Shown here: positions 1 through 6,880 of the stretch, in pieces
How the letters are laid out: each line of letters begins with the position of its first letter
Numbering within the stretch: the first letter of the stretch is position 1
From: Saprospirales bacterium
GTDB taxonomy: Bacteria > Bacteroidota > Bacteroidia > Chitinophagales > Saprospiraceae
Length of the DNA: 6,988 bases
Assembly: GCA_024642645.1 (NCBI GenBank)
Contig: JAHEAS010000181.1
Coordinates: 1 to 6,988 of the forward strand
Reading direction: 5' to 3'
Position numbers and translations under genes: made by a program
The notes under the pieces: model-generated
Database searches by the model: none
The model's input: only the letters and a program-made list of their open reading frames with translations
Told to the model about the DNA's origin: nothing

Positions 1-1501
1 CGTTCGCACCACCATCCGCAAAAAGCTCGGCGCTGGCCACGTCGAAGTACAGGTGAAGCTTCACCGTTTTATCTTTTGAAAACCTGGGGGCAGTGCTTGG
101 CTGATTCGCAAAATCTGCCGAAAACGAGGCATCGCCTGCTTTCATACGGTCACTGAAAAACTGGTTGTTAGCTGCATCGTAGCCAATCCGGTAGCTTTCG
201 CCTTTGGCATTGGAAAGCTCCACACCGAAGCGCCCTTTACCGTCGGAAGGCAATGCCATTTCCAGCTCCACTTCCGACAGGGTTGGTGAAAAACCAAGCT
301 GTGTGGTGAGGTCGAGGTCTGCTCCCAGTTCTGTTTGTGGGAGGTCAAAAGGCTTTGCCCGCAAGGCCTGCAATTCCTGGACTGGCTCAGAAAAAATGCG
401 GTAACCAGCCTCTGTTTTGCGAAGCGAAAGCGACCAGGGAATGGTCATTGCGTTGCGCCATTCCACCGTTGGCACTTTGTTGGCGTACTGCCAGTTGCTC
501 ATCCAACCGAGCAGCAGGCGACGGCCATTGGGCGCATCCGACCAGGTGACGCCGGCGTAGTTGTCCTTGCCGCCATCGAGCCAGACGGCTTGGCCGCCAA
601 GTACGTTCTTTGCAAAAGCAGGGTCGAGGTTGAAATTTTTACCATCAAATTTCCCCACAAAATACTGCGTGCCGGAGCCACCATTGGGTTGGCCGGGGTT
701 GAGGTTCACGATGAGCGTCCACAGTTTTTCGCCAGTACCTTCCACCGTAATTGGGAAGAGGTCGGGGCATTCCCAAACGCCACCGTGAGCGCCCAGTGCA
801 TCTCCAAACTCACTGAGTTTCGCCCATTTCTTCAGGTCTTTCGACCCCCAAAATTCGATGTGCTGACCCACGGCGAGGGTGACCACCCACTGGCTGCGCT
901 CCTCATCCCAGACCAGTTTTGGGTCACGGATATCTTTGATGTTGCCGGGATTTGGGATGACGGGATTGCCCTCGTATTTTGTCCAAGTGCGCCCCCGGTC
1001 GTTGCTGTAAGCAATTGCTTGGGACTGGTAGTCGCTCTTGCCTGCCTTCTCGCCCGGCATGTAATGGTATGTGTACATGGCCACGAGCGGCGGCTGGCCG
1101 TCTTTTCCAAAGCCCGTTGAATTTTTCCAATCCACGACCGCTGAACCGGAGAAAATGTACCCGAGCGAATCGGGGTAAAGGGCAATGGGCAGGTTTTCCC
1201 AATGCACCAAATCTTTGCTGACGGCATGCCCCCAGTGCATTGGCCCCCAGACCGTGGAGTCAGGGTAGTGCTGGTAAAACAAGTGGTACTCTCCGTCGAA
1301 ATAGACCATGCCGTTGGGGTCGTTGGTCCACTTTTCTTTGGGTGAATAGTGGAACTGCGGGCGGTGTTTTTCGTGGTAGCTGGCCGCTTGGGTTTCGGCG
1401 GTTTCGACTGGCGGGGTTGGCTCATTGCCGCCGCAAGCGGCAAAAATGATGGTCAACATGGCAAGTAAAAAACAGGTTTTCGTTTTTTGTAAAAATTCCA
1501 T
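1..1501 (-). CDS. GH32 fructan hydrolase (levanase/exo-inulinase type) lipoprotein, C-terminus cut by window edge
   Basis: Glycoside hydrolase family 32 enzyme, expected to cleave beta-fructosyl linkages in levan, inulin or sucrose and release fructose outside the cytoplasm. The frame is open for 500 codons from ATG 1501 to the edge with no stop or frameshift. Residues 1-23 form a lipoprotein signal peptide ending FAAC, with Cys23 as the likely lipidated residue and a Pro/Thr/Glu linker after it. The five-blade propeller begins near residue 45. The WTNDPNG motif (58-64) carries the nucleophile Asp61, FSGS is at 118-121, RDP at 192-194 holds the transition-state Asp193, and ECPD at 244-247 holds the acid/base Glu244. 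A beta-sandwich module follows from about 375 and ends near an ELFADGG strand, so probably only a few tens of residues are missing. The start lies 17 bases after the fructokinase stop, so the two are likely cotranscribed. Family assignment is firm; the levan, inulin or sucrose preference and the endo/exo mode are not readable from sequence. Confidence 0.95.
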   Translation of the reverse strand, partial: MEFLQKTKTCFLLAMLTIIFAACGGNEPTPPVETAETQAASYHEKHRPQFHYSPKEKWTNDPNGMVYFDGEYHLFYQHYPDSTVWGPMHWGHAVSKDLVHWENLPIALYPDSLGYIFSGSAVVDWKNSTGFGKDGQPPLVAMYTYHYMPGEKAGKSDYQSQAIAYSNDRGRTWTKYEGNPVIPNPGNIKDIRDPKLVWDEERSQWVVTLAVGQHIEFWGSKDLKKWAKLSEFGDALGAHGGVWECPDLFPITVEGTGEKLWTLIVNLNPGQPNGGSGTQYFVGKFDGKNFNLDPAFAKNVLGGQAVWLDGGKDNYAGVTWSDAPNGRRLLLGWMSNWQYANKVPTVEWRNAMTIPWSLSLRKTEAGYRIFSEPVQELQALRAKPFDLPQTELGADLDLTTQLGFSPTLSEVELEMALPSDGKGRFGVELSNAKGESYRIGYDAANNQFFSDRMKAGDASFSADFANQPSTAPRFSKDKTVKLHLYFDVASAELFADGGAN

Positions 1502-1518
1502 AAGTTATTGTTTTTCAG

Positions 1519-2406
1519 TCAATTAGTTTGCAAAATTGTTTCGATTTCTGACTCAGCAATGACAGGTGTCCCGCCCTGCTTCGTAGCGACCAACGCTCCC
1601 ATTGCGCAAGCAAACTGCAGGCATTGGGAGGTAGCATCTCCTACCAGCATTTTGCTCAAAAAGGAAGCGAGGAAGGCATCGCCGCTACCGATGGTATCTT
1701 TCACTGTCACCTTGAATCCGGGATGCTCGCAATAACCAGACTCGTCAAGGCAGGCAGCACCGTTGCTGCCACGGGTCACGATGAGGGTTTCCAGCCCAAA
1801 TTTCCTCCTCAAGAATTCCATCTGGTTAAGCGGCGTTTGGAGTTCAGCCCAGTAACCGCTGAGGAGTTCGAGTTCCTCGTCGTTCATCTTCACGATGTCG
1901 GCTTGAGTGAGCAATTCTTCGAGGAGGTTTTTTGAGTAAAACGGCTGTCGGAGATTCACGTCGAGCACCCGCAGTGGAGCTACTTCCAGCAGTTCCAGCA
2001 GTGTGCGTTTTGTGCGGCCGTTGCGGCAGGCAAGGCTTCCAAAAACCAGGGCGTCAGCCTCTTTCACGGTATCGAGCATCTCGCTGTCGGGATGGATAAA
2101 ATCCCAGGCGGCGGGCTGTACGATGTCGTAACTGGGTGAGCCTTTTTCATCCAGAACGACATTGACCGTACCTGTGGAGAAAGTATGATCAGACTGAACG
2201 AGGTGGGTAGAAACGCCTTTGGTATTCAAGAAGTCCAATAGTTCCTTGCCCAAGTCGTCATTGCCGACCCTGCTAATCATCTGAGCGCTCAGACCCAATT
2301 GATTGACGTGGTAAGCCACGTTCATGGGTGCCCCACCAGCGATTTTGCCGGAAGGCAGCAAGTCCCAAAGGACTTCGCCAAAGCAGATGACAGTTGGTGT
2401 GGACAT
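1519..2406 (-). CDS. PfkB-family fructokinase
   Basis: Ribokinase/PfkB-fold sugar kinase of 295 residues, expected to phosphorylate D-fructose with ATP to fructose-6-phosphate in the cytoplasm. The N-terminal strand ICFGEVLWD (7-15) and GGAPMNVAYH (24-33) are the sugar-binding signature seen in bacterial fructokinases. DVNLRQPFY is at 149-157, the ATP-site strand LIVTRGSNGA at 208-217, and the anion-hole/catalytic motif DTIGSGDAF at 237-245 has Asp243 as the base. Length is normal for the family. I chose ATG 2406 rather than the in-frame GTG at 2466: the extra 20 residues would be encoded by a strong intercistronic hairpin and have no counterpart in the family, whose members start just before the ICFGE strand. 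It lies between the sugar porter (79 bases upstream) and the GH32 gene (17 bases downstream), which supports fructose as substrate. Ribose, tagatose-6-phosphate or KDG kinase are less likely given the neighbours and the GGAPMNVA motif. Confidence 0.92.
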   Translation of the reverse strand: MSTPTVICFGEVLWDLLPSGKIAGGAPMNVAYHVNQLGLSAQMISRVGNDDLGKELLDFLNTKGVSTHLVQSDHTFSTGTVNVVLDEKGSPSYDIVQPAAWDFIHPDSEMLDTVKEADALVFGSLACRNGRTKRTLLELLEVAPLRVLDVNLRQPFYSKNLLEELLTQADIVKMNDEELELLSGYWAELQTPLNQMEFLRRKFGLETLIVTRGSNGAACLDESGYCEHPGFKVTVKDTIGSGDAFLASFLSKMLVGDATSQCLQFACAMGALVATKQGGTPVIAESEIETILQTN

Positions 2407-2424
2407 GTTTGTTCTTTTTAAAAT

Positions 2425-2455
2425 GGAGTTCGGGAATGGACATTCCCGAAGCTCC
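2425..2455 (-). other. Strong intercistronic hairpin between porter and fructokinase genes
   Basis: A perfect inverted repeat with 10-base arms (TTCGGGAATG at 2429-2438, CATTCCCGAA at 2441-2450) has a 2-base loop. The stem extends by four more pairs (GGAG with CTCC) across a single bulged base at 2451. Read on the minus strand it ends 18 bases before the fructokinase ATG and is followed directly by ATTTT, then an A-rich leader. It could be a weak terminator/attenuator, an mRNA-stability or processing element, or one copy of a dispersed palindromic repeat. The U run is too short for a confident terminator call. Confidence 0.65.
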
Positions 2456-2485
2456 GTTACTCTCACTAAATTGGTATGTATGAAA

Positions 2486-3823
2486 CTATCTTTTTATTGC
2501 TAGTTGTTTCTCCAAATCCTCCAATGAAACGCCTTTGGTTTCCGGCATCATCCGCCAGGTCCAGAGCAATTGCAGCACCATCATAAAAGCAAAAAATGCG
2601 AATACTGGAGCTGCGCCAATGCTATTGAAAAGCACAGGTACTACCGATGGTATGGCGGCTGCCAAAACCCAATGCACTGAACTACCAAACGCCTGGCCAC
2701 TTGCCCGGAGGTGGGTGGGGAAAATCTCAGAGATGAAAACCCAGATAACTGCACCTTGCCCCACTGCGTGTGCAGCGATGAACAAAAAGAGAAAGATGGG
2801 CACAGCCATCCCTTTTATACCCAAGGCAAAGGTTACCGCCACCAACGAAAGTGAAATTATATAGCCGACCGAGCCAACATACATGAGCTGCCGACGACCA
2901 AAGCGGTCAATCAGCGACAGGCCAATGAGGGTGAAAATCAGGTTGGTCACGCCAATTCCCACGCTGCTCAGGAGTGCCGAACTCTTTTCCAATCCAGCTA
3001 TTTCGAAAATGCGTGGGGCATAGTACAGGAAGGCGTTGATACCCGAAAACTGGTTGAAGAATGCGACCAAAAAGGCCAGCATCAATGGGAAGCGATATTT
3101 TGAACTGAAAATCGTTTCAGATTTGTCCACTACTTCGTGGTCGGCTAGGATACGTTGCATTTCTGCTTCCACGTCCATGCTGGGGTCAATCAGGCGGAGG
3201 GTCTTGGCAGCGGCTGCTCGGTCGTGTTTTTTCACGAGCAGCCAGCGTGGGCTTTTGGGCACGGTCAAAACCATCAACATATAAATAAATGCTGGAAAAG
3301 CCTCTACCCCAATCATCCAGCGCCAGGCGTTTTCACCCACATCACGCAACAAGAAGTTGGAAAGGAAGGCTACTAGAATGCCGAAGACGATGTTAAATTG
3401 GTACAGTGCCACGAGCTTGCCCCGGTTGTTGGCAGGTGCGATTTCAGAAATATAAGCTGGTGCAGCAATGGTAGAAGCTCCTACGCCAAGTCCACCGATG
3501 AACCTGAAAATTGCAAACACCCATGGGTCACCCGCCAGGGCAGAACCTACCGCAGATACCAAGTAAAATACACCAATCCAAAAGAGGGTCTTTTTGCGCC
3601 CAAGCTTATCGGTGGGAATGCCGCCGAACATGGCCCCGATAACTGTCCCCCAGAGGGCGGAGGCCATGACCACAACACCATGAAACAGGTCTCCATGTGG
3701 CCATAATGCTTGAAGTGAAAGATCGGCACCTGAGATAACTACTGTATCGAATCCGAACAGAAAGCCAGCTAGCGCCACGGTGATTGACCAAAAGAAGATT
3801 TTGCGGTGATTCATGTTTGCCAT
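2486..3823 (-). CDS. MFS sugar porter, probable inner-membrane fructose importer
   Basis: Major facilitator superfamily transporter of the sugar porter family (GLUT/XylE/GalP type), 445 residues with 12 expected helices, probably importing fructose by cation symport. The family signatures occur in order: GFDTVVISGA in helix 1 (24-33), TDKLGRKK in loop 2-3 (71-78), RFIGGLGVG (107-115), YISEIAPANNRG (124-135), VPKSPRWL after helix 6 (188-195), NQFSGINAFLYYAP in helix 7 (257-270), DRFGRR in loop 8-9 (306-311), FISEIFPTHLR (363-373) and the terminal PETKG (427-431). Helix 7 has Asn-Gln where XylE/GLUT proteins have the sugar-contacting Gln-Gln pair. The chosen start is ATG 3823; a second ATG three codons in (3814) would serve equally. 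It is the first gene of the apparent porter-kinase-GH32 operon and is preceded by a repeat-rich gap. Substrate is inferred from the adjacent fructokinase and GH32 genes and is not shown by the sequence itself. Confidence 0.93.
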   Translation of the reverse strand: MANMNHRKIFFWSITVALAGFLFGFDTVVISGADLSLQALWPHGDLFHGVVVMASALWGTVIGAMFGGIPTDKLGRKKTLFWIGVFYLVSAVGSALAGDPWVFAIFRFIGGLGVGASTIAAPAYISEIAPANNRGKLVALYQFNIVFGILVAFLSNFLLRDVGENAWRWMIGVEAFPAFIYMLMVLTVPKSPRWLLVKKHDRAAAAKTLRLIDPSMDVEAEMQRILADHEVVDKSETIFSSKYRFPLMLAFLVAFFNQFSGINAFLYYAPRIFEIAGLEKSSALLSSVGIGVTNLIFTLIGLSLIDRFGRRQLMYVGSVGYIISLSLVAVTFALGIKGMAVPIFLFLFIAAHAVGQGAVIWVFISEIFPTHLRASGQAFGSSVHWVLAAAIPSVVPVLFNSIGAAPVFAFFAFMMVLQLLWTWRMMPETKGVSLEDLEKQLAIKR

Positions 3824-4012
3824 TTATACCGACAAACCTACCTCAACCTGCAACCGATGGGATTCATGATTATCCCAAATTACCTTAAAGATTGTTGCAA
3901 ATTATTTTGCGAAGTTAAACTACTGAAATACAATGTTTTGCAAAAATAGATAATTGTCATAGACAATGTTCATCTTAGATATTGTTGCAACAGCTTTGGG
4001 ACCGATGCAACA
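3824..4012 (-). promoter_or_regulatory. Repeat-rich regulatory gap upstream of the porter-kinase-GH32 operon
   Basis: This 189-base AT-rich gap separates the regulator stop from the porter start and holds no credible gene. It contains three copies of the palindromic hexamer TTGCAA (3895-3900, 3938-3943, 3985-3990), two of which sit in 10-base palindromes (TTTTGCAAAA at 3936-3945, TGTTGCAACA at 3983-3992). The sequence TTGCAACAAT is repeated directly at 3891-3900 and 3981-3990, and AACATTGT at 3930-3937 and 3963-3970. There is also an inverted repeat ATTGTC-3-GACAAT at 3953-3967. Such density upstream of the target operon suggests operators for the neighbouring regulator or another transcription factor. 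No clear terminator follows the regulator gene. Binding itself is inference. Confidence 0.5.
3941..3966 (-). promoter_or_regulatory. Candidate Bacteroidota-type promoter for the sugar-utilisation operon
   Basis: On the minus strand TATTTTTG (3948-3941) fits the Bacteroidota -7 consensus TAnnTTTG exactly. A TTG at 3966-3964 could be the -33 element, but the 15-base spacing is shorter than usual. The -7 box overlaps the TTTTGCAAAA palindrome, and the TTG lies in an arm of the ATTGTC/GACAAT inverted repeat, so a bound regulator would act right at the polymerase site. It would give a leader of roughly 110 bases. Another TAnnTTTG match at 3840-3833 lies only 9 bases before the ATG and lacks a -33 element. 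Confidence 0.33.
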
Positions 4013-6778
4013 TTAACTCCCCTCCTTCCTCCTAAATCCACTTGGAGAAACTCCATACCTCGACCGAAAAACCGTCGAAAAATAATCTGGCGAAGAATAC
4101 CCCACTTGGTAGGCAATTTCTGCCACGGACAATCGGCCTTCCAGCAACAGTTCCTCTGCTTTTTTCAGTCGCAGGTTTTGGATATAATCGCTGATACTCT
4201 CGCCGAGCAAGGCGCTTACTTTTCTATAAAGTTGCGATCTTGAAAGACTGAACTCCTGACAAAGGTCGGCCACTTGGAAGTCTTGTCGGGTGTGGTGTTC
4301 CTCGATGTAAGTGATGAATTTTTTGACAAAATCACGGTCTAGTTGATTCGTTGTTTCGGGGACATCGGTCGCCACTTCTTCGGCTTTGAATGCGACTAAT
4401 TTCTTACCAAAACTTTCCTTCAGCACCTCCCTGTTGAGCAGCAGCGATTTTATGTTTGCCAACAAATACTGGACATTGAACGGTTTGGTCAGGTAGGCAT
4501 CCGCCCCGATTGTGGCTCCTTCGATTTGCTGTTCAATGGAACTGCGGGACGAAAGGATGATGATTGGAATATGCGAGGTGCGAATATCGGATTTTAGGCT
4601 GCGGGTGATAGTGAATCCATCCATGCCGGGTAGCATGAGGTCACAAATGATGAGGTCGGGCGTGGTATCGAAGGCTTTCTGAAGCCCTTCATTTCCGTTG
4701 ATGGCGGAAGTAACCTGGTAGGTGCCTACTAGTTTTTTTCGAAGGAAAAATTGAAGGTCTTCATTGTCTTCAATAATGAGTATTTGCTGTGAGGTGGCGG
4801 GGGCCGTCTCGCTCATGGGCACTATTTCCTCCTTCATATCGGGCAGGAACAGAAACTCGCCCGAGGGAACTACTGACCTGTTTTCCAGAACGATTTGCCC
4901 TTCGTTCAAATGGGCTTTGCCTAATGGCAAGGCCACTGTAAAACGGCTACCTGTTCCTTTTGTGCTTTGCACGGATAGCTCCCCACTGTGCAATTCAACA
5001 AGTGTTTTTGAGAGAGAAAGTCCTAGACCAGTGCCTGTCAAATGCCGCACTTCCCCCTGATAAAACGCCTCAAAAACATGCGCCATTTCCGTCTCTGTCA
5101 TGCCTATCCCACTGTCTTCGACATAGAATTTCGCTCTATTTTCAAAATTGTCAATCGAAATACTGAGATGAATTTTACCGTGATCGGGCGTGAACTTAAA
5201 GGCGTTTGAAAGCAGGTTGAACAGCACTTTGTCCATCATGTTTGTATCAAACCAAACAAACACCTGTTCTGCCTGGGTCAGCAGCTGGAAGTCAATATTG
5301 CGCTGTTGCGCTGTTTTCCCATAAGATTCCATGATGTTTTTCACGAAGCCGACAAGGTCGTTCTCGCTGGCCCGGAGCCGCATTTGGCCGCTTTCAGTTT
5401 TCCGGAAATCCATCAGTTGGTTCACGAGGCGGAGCAGCCGGAAGGCATTTTGGCGGATATGGCCAATGCTCTGTTGCATGTCTCGGCTGAGTTTCGGCGA
5501 GGGCAGCAGGTCTTCGGCAAAGCCAAGCACGAGAGTAAGAGGGGTGCGGAACTCGTGGCTGATGTTGGTAAAAAAATCAACTTTTGCTTGGGTGGCCCGC
5601 CGTACCTCGTCGGACATTTCCACTAGTTGCCGCTCATGTTCCAATATTTCTTCATTCTTCTGTTCGAGGCTTCGGTTGGCAGCTTGTTTAGCCTGAAGGG
5701 ATTTCCATAGAAAAGCACCAAGTGTCAATGCCAGCAGCAAGCTCGACAGCAGGATGAAAATATAGACCCGCTGGTTCCGATAAATAATTTTTAGTGTTTG
5801 AAGACTGCTTAACTGCTCGTCAATGCTATGCTGGAGGCTGTTCACCTTTTTCATCTGATTGTGAAGAATGCGAGCATTGCTGCTGTTGATGACAATGGTT
5901 TGAAGGATGTTTCTCCTTTCGAAGGGCAAATGATTGAGGATGGCCAACGCCAATTGAATAGCCTCGCCGCCACCGGTTGGATATAGCATGGATGCATTGA
6001 GAATGCCGTCTTCCACAGCTTGGATACCCTGACCTGTGCCGGGTATGCCGTCTATTCCCACGAAGAACATCCCTTTGGCCCGGTCATGTTTTTGGGCGAT
6101 TTTGTACGCCGTTTCAGCCAGTAGGTCAGTATGGCCAAAAATGATATTTGCATCTGGGTGCTTCCGTAATATTGGCGGTAATGCCAGTTCCAAATCTTTA
6201 ACATCCAGTGGAATTTCAATTTTGTCCACCACCTCAACATGTTTAAAGGGCGCCAACCCATCCCGAAACCCACGATGGCGTTCAACTGCGGGCGAAATGG
6301 TCATCATCATTTGTATCTCAATGGCTTTGCCTGGGTGGCTGAACTGGCTGGCAATGTAGCGGGCTGCCGTTTCGCCAACCTCGTAGTTGTTGGCGCCGAT
6401 ATACGCAGTGTACAGCTCTGAATCGGTTTTTCTGTCAATCAAAATAACCGGTATCCCAGCTCGATAAACCTCCTCGATGATAGGTGTGAGCGGCTTGGAC
6501 TCATTTGGGGAAACGATTAGTAGGTCGATGCCTAGGGCCTTTAGTTCCTTGATTTGGCCAATTTGCTTTTCACTGTTGGTGCCAGAGATTCGCATTTCAA
6601 AATCCAACTCTGGATGGAGTGCCAGTTCCCGGTACATCTCGCTGTTCATTACATCGCGCCAAGCATCGTCCGAGCATTGGGAGAAGCCGATGAGGTATTT
6701 TTTTGGTTCAGCAATTGGGGTGCAAGCTTCCAGTAGAAGCAGAAAGAAGATAAAAAGCGGCCATAGAATATTGCGCAT
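4013..6778 (-). CDS. Hybrid two-component system regulator with periplasmic sugar-binding-protein sensor (BT1754-like)
   Basis: One-chain sensor and transcription factor, 921 residues from ATG 6778, of the class that controls fructan use in Bacteroides (BT1754, which binds fructose). Residues 1-19 are a signal segment ending LLEAC. Residues 27-300 are a type I periplasmic-binding-protein fold. By comparison with ribose-binding protein, Asp115-Arg116 (LIDRK), Arg167 (ERHRGF) and Asp243 (GIDG) fall at sugar-contact positions. A membrane helix (about 338-358) and a coiled-coil linker lead to the kinase: H-box His408 (NISHEFRTP), N-box NLLSNAFKFT (521-530), G1 DSGIGM (555-560) and G2 GTGLGLS (582-588). 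The receiver spans about 664-781 with acidic Glu670-Asp671, phospho-acceptor Asp713 and Lys765. An AraC-type double helix-turn-helix fills 815-915. All catalytic residues are present. The start at ATG 6778 was preferred over GTG 6871 because it gives a clean signal peptide and a candidate -7 box lies inside the longer version. Fructose as ligand is inferred from the neighbours and the BT1754 precedent. Confidence 0.93.
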   Translation of the reverse strand: MRNILWPLFIFFLLLLEACTPIAEPKKYLIGFSQCSDDAWRDVMNSEMYRELALHPELDFEMRISGTNSEKQIGQIKELKALGIDLLIVSPNESKPLTPIIEEVYRAGIPVILIDRKTDSELYTAYIGANNYEVGETAARYIASQFSHPGKAIEIQMMMTISPAVERHRGFRDGLAPFKHVEVVDKIEIPLDVKDLELALPPILRKHPDANIIFGHTDLLAETAYKIAQKHDRAKGMFFVGIDGIPGTGQGIQAVEDGILNASMLYPTGGGEAIQLALAILNHLPFERRNILQTIVINSSNARILHNQMKKVNSLQHSIDEQLSSLQTLKIIYRNQRVYIFILLSSLLLALTLGAFLWKSLQAKQAANRSLEQKNEEILEHERQLVEMSDEVRRATQAKVDFFTNISHEFRTPLTLVLGFAEDLLPSPKLSRDMQQSIGHIRQNAFRLLRLVNQLMDFRKTESGQMRLRASENDLVGFVKNIMESYGKTAQQRNIDFQLLTQAEQVFVWFDTNMMDKVLFNLLSNAFKFTPDHGKIHLSISIDNFENRAKFYVEDSGIGMTETEMAHVFEAFYQGEVRHLTGTGLGLSLSKTLVELHSGELSVQSTKGTGSRFTVALPLGKAHLNEGQIVLENRSVVPSGEFLFLPDMKEEIVPMSETAPATSQQILIIEDNEDLQFFLRKKLVGTYQVTSAINGNEGLQKAFDTTPDLIICDLMLPGMDGFTITRSLKSDIRTSHIPIIILSSRSSIEQQIEGATIGADAYLTKPFNVQYLLANIKSLLLNREVLKESFGKKLVAFKAEEVATDVPETTNQLDRDFVKKFITYIEEHHTRQDFQVADLCQEFSLSRSQLYRKVSALLGESISDYIQNLRLKKAEELLLEGRLSVAEIAYQVGYSSPDYFSTVFRSRYGVSPSGFRRKEGS

Positions 6779-6810
6779 TTGTTCAATAGCTTTGTTGAAA
6801 CGTGCCGAAT

Positions 6811-6818
6811 CAAAAGTA
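6811..6818 (-). promoter_or_regulatory. Candidate -7 promoter box for the hybrid regulator gene
   Basis: On the minus strand TACTTTTG (6818-6811) matches the Bacteroidota TAnnTTTG -7 consensus exactly and lies 32 bases before ATG 6778. It would give a short leader of about 25 bases. No TTG with normal -33 spacing is seen; the nearest, at the end of a T-run, is 13 bases upstream. Single 8-base matches like this arise by chance, so it supports the ATG 6778 start only modestly. Confidence 0.35.
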
Positions 6819-6880
6819 AGACAAGGTAGCACAAAAAAATGCTTTGAGCTTATATCCATAAACATAATCACTGGCTATCC

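Noticed and set aside
335..1120. Plus-strand open frame of 261 codons inside the GH32 gene
   Set aside because: It lies antisense to a continuous GH32 frame with all catalytic motifs. Its translation shows no domain, and such long antisense frames are common opposite GC-rich coding sequence.
832..1443. Minus-strand 203-codon open frame overlapping the GH32 gene
   Set aside because: It is a shifted reading of the same strand, with low-complexity Ser/Thr/Pro-rich translation. The true frame carries the WTNDPNG, RDP and ECPD motifs across the same bases.
1..1501. Suspected frameshifted or broken GH32 gene, since no complete frame is found here
   Set aside because: Reading from ATG 1501 gives 500 uninterrupted codons. 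The gene only lacks a stop because the window ends.
2425..2455. Calling the intercistronic hairpin a rho-independent terminator
   Set aside because: Only a short ATTTT follows the stem on the transcribed strand, and the downstream genes belong functionally with the upstream porter.
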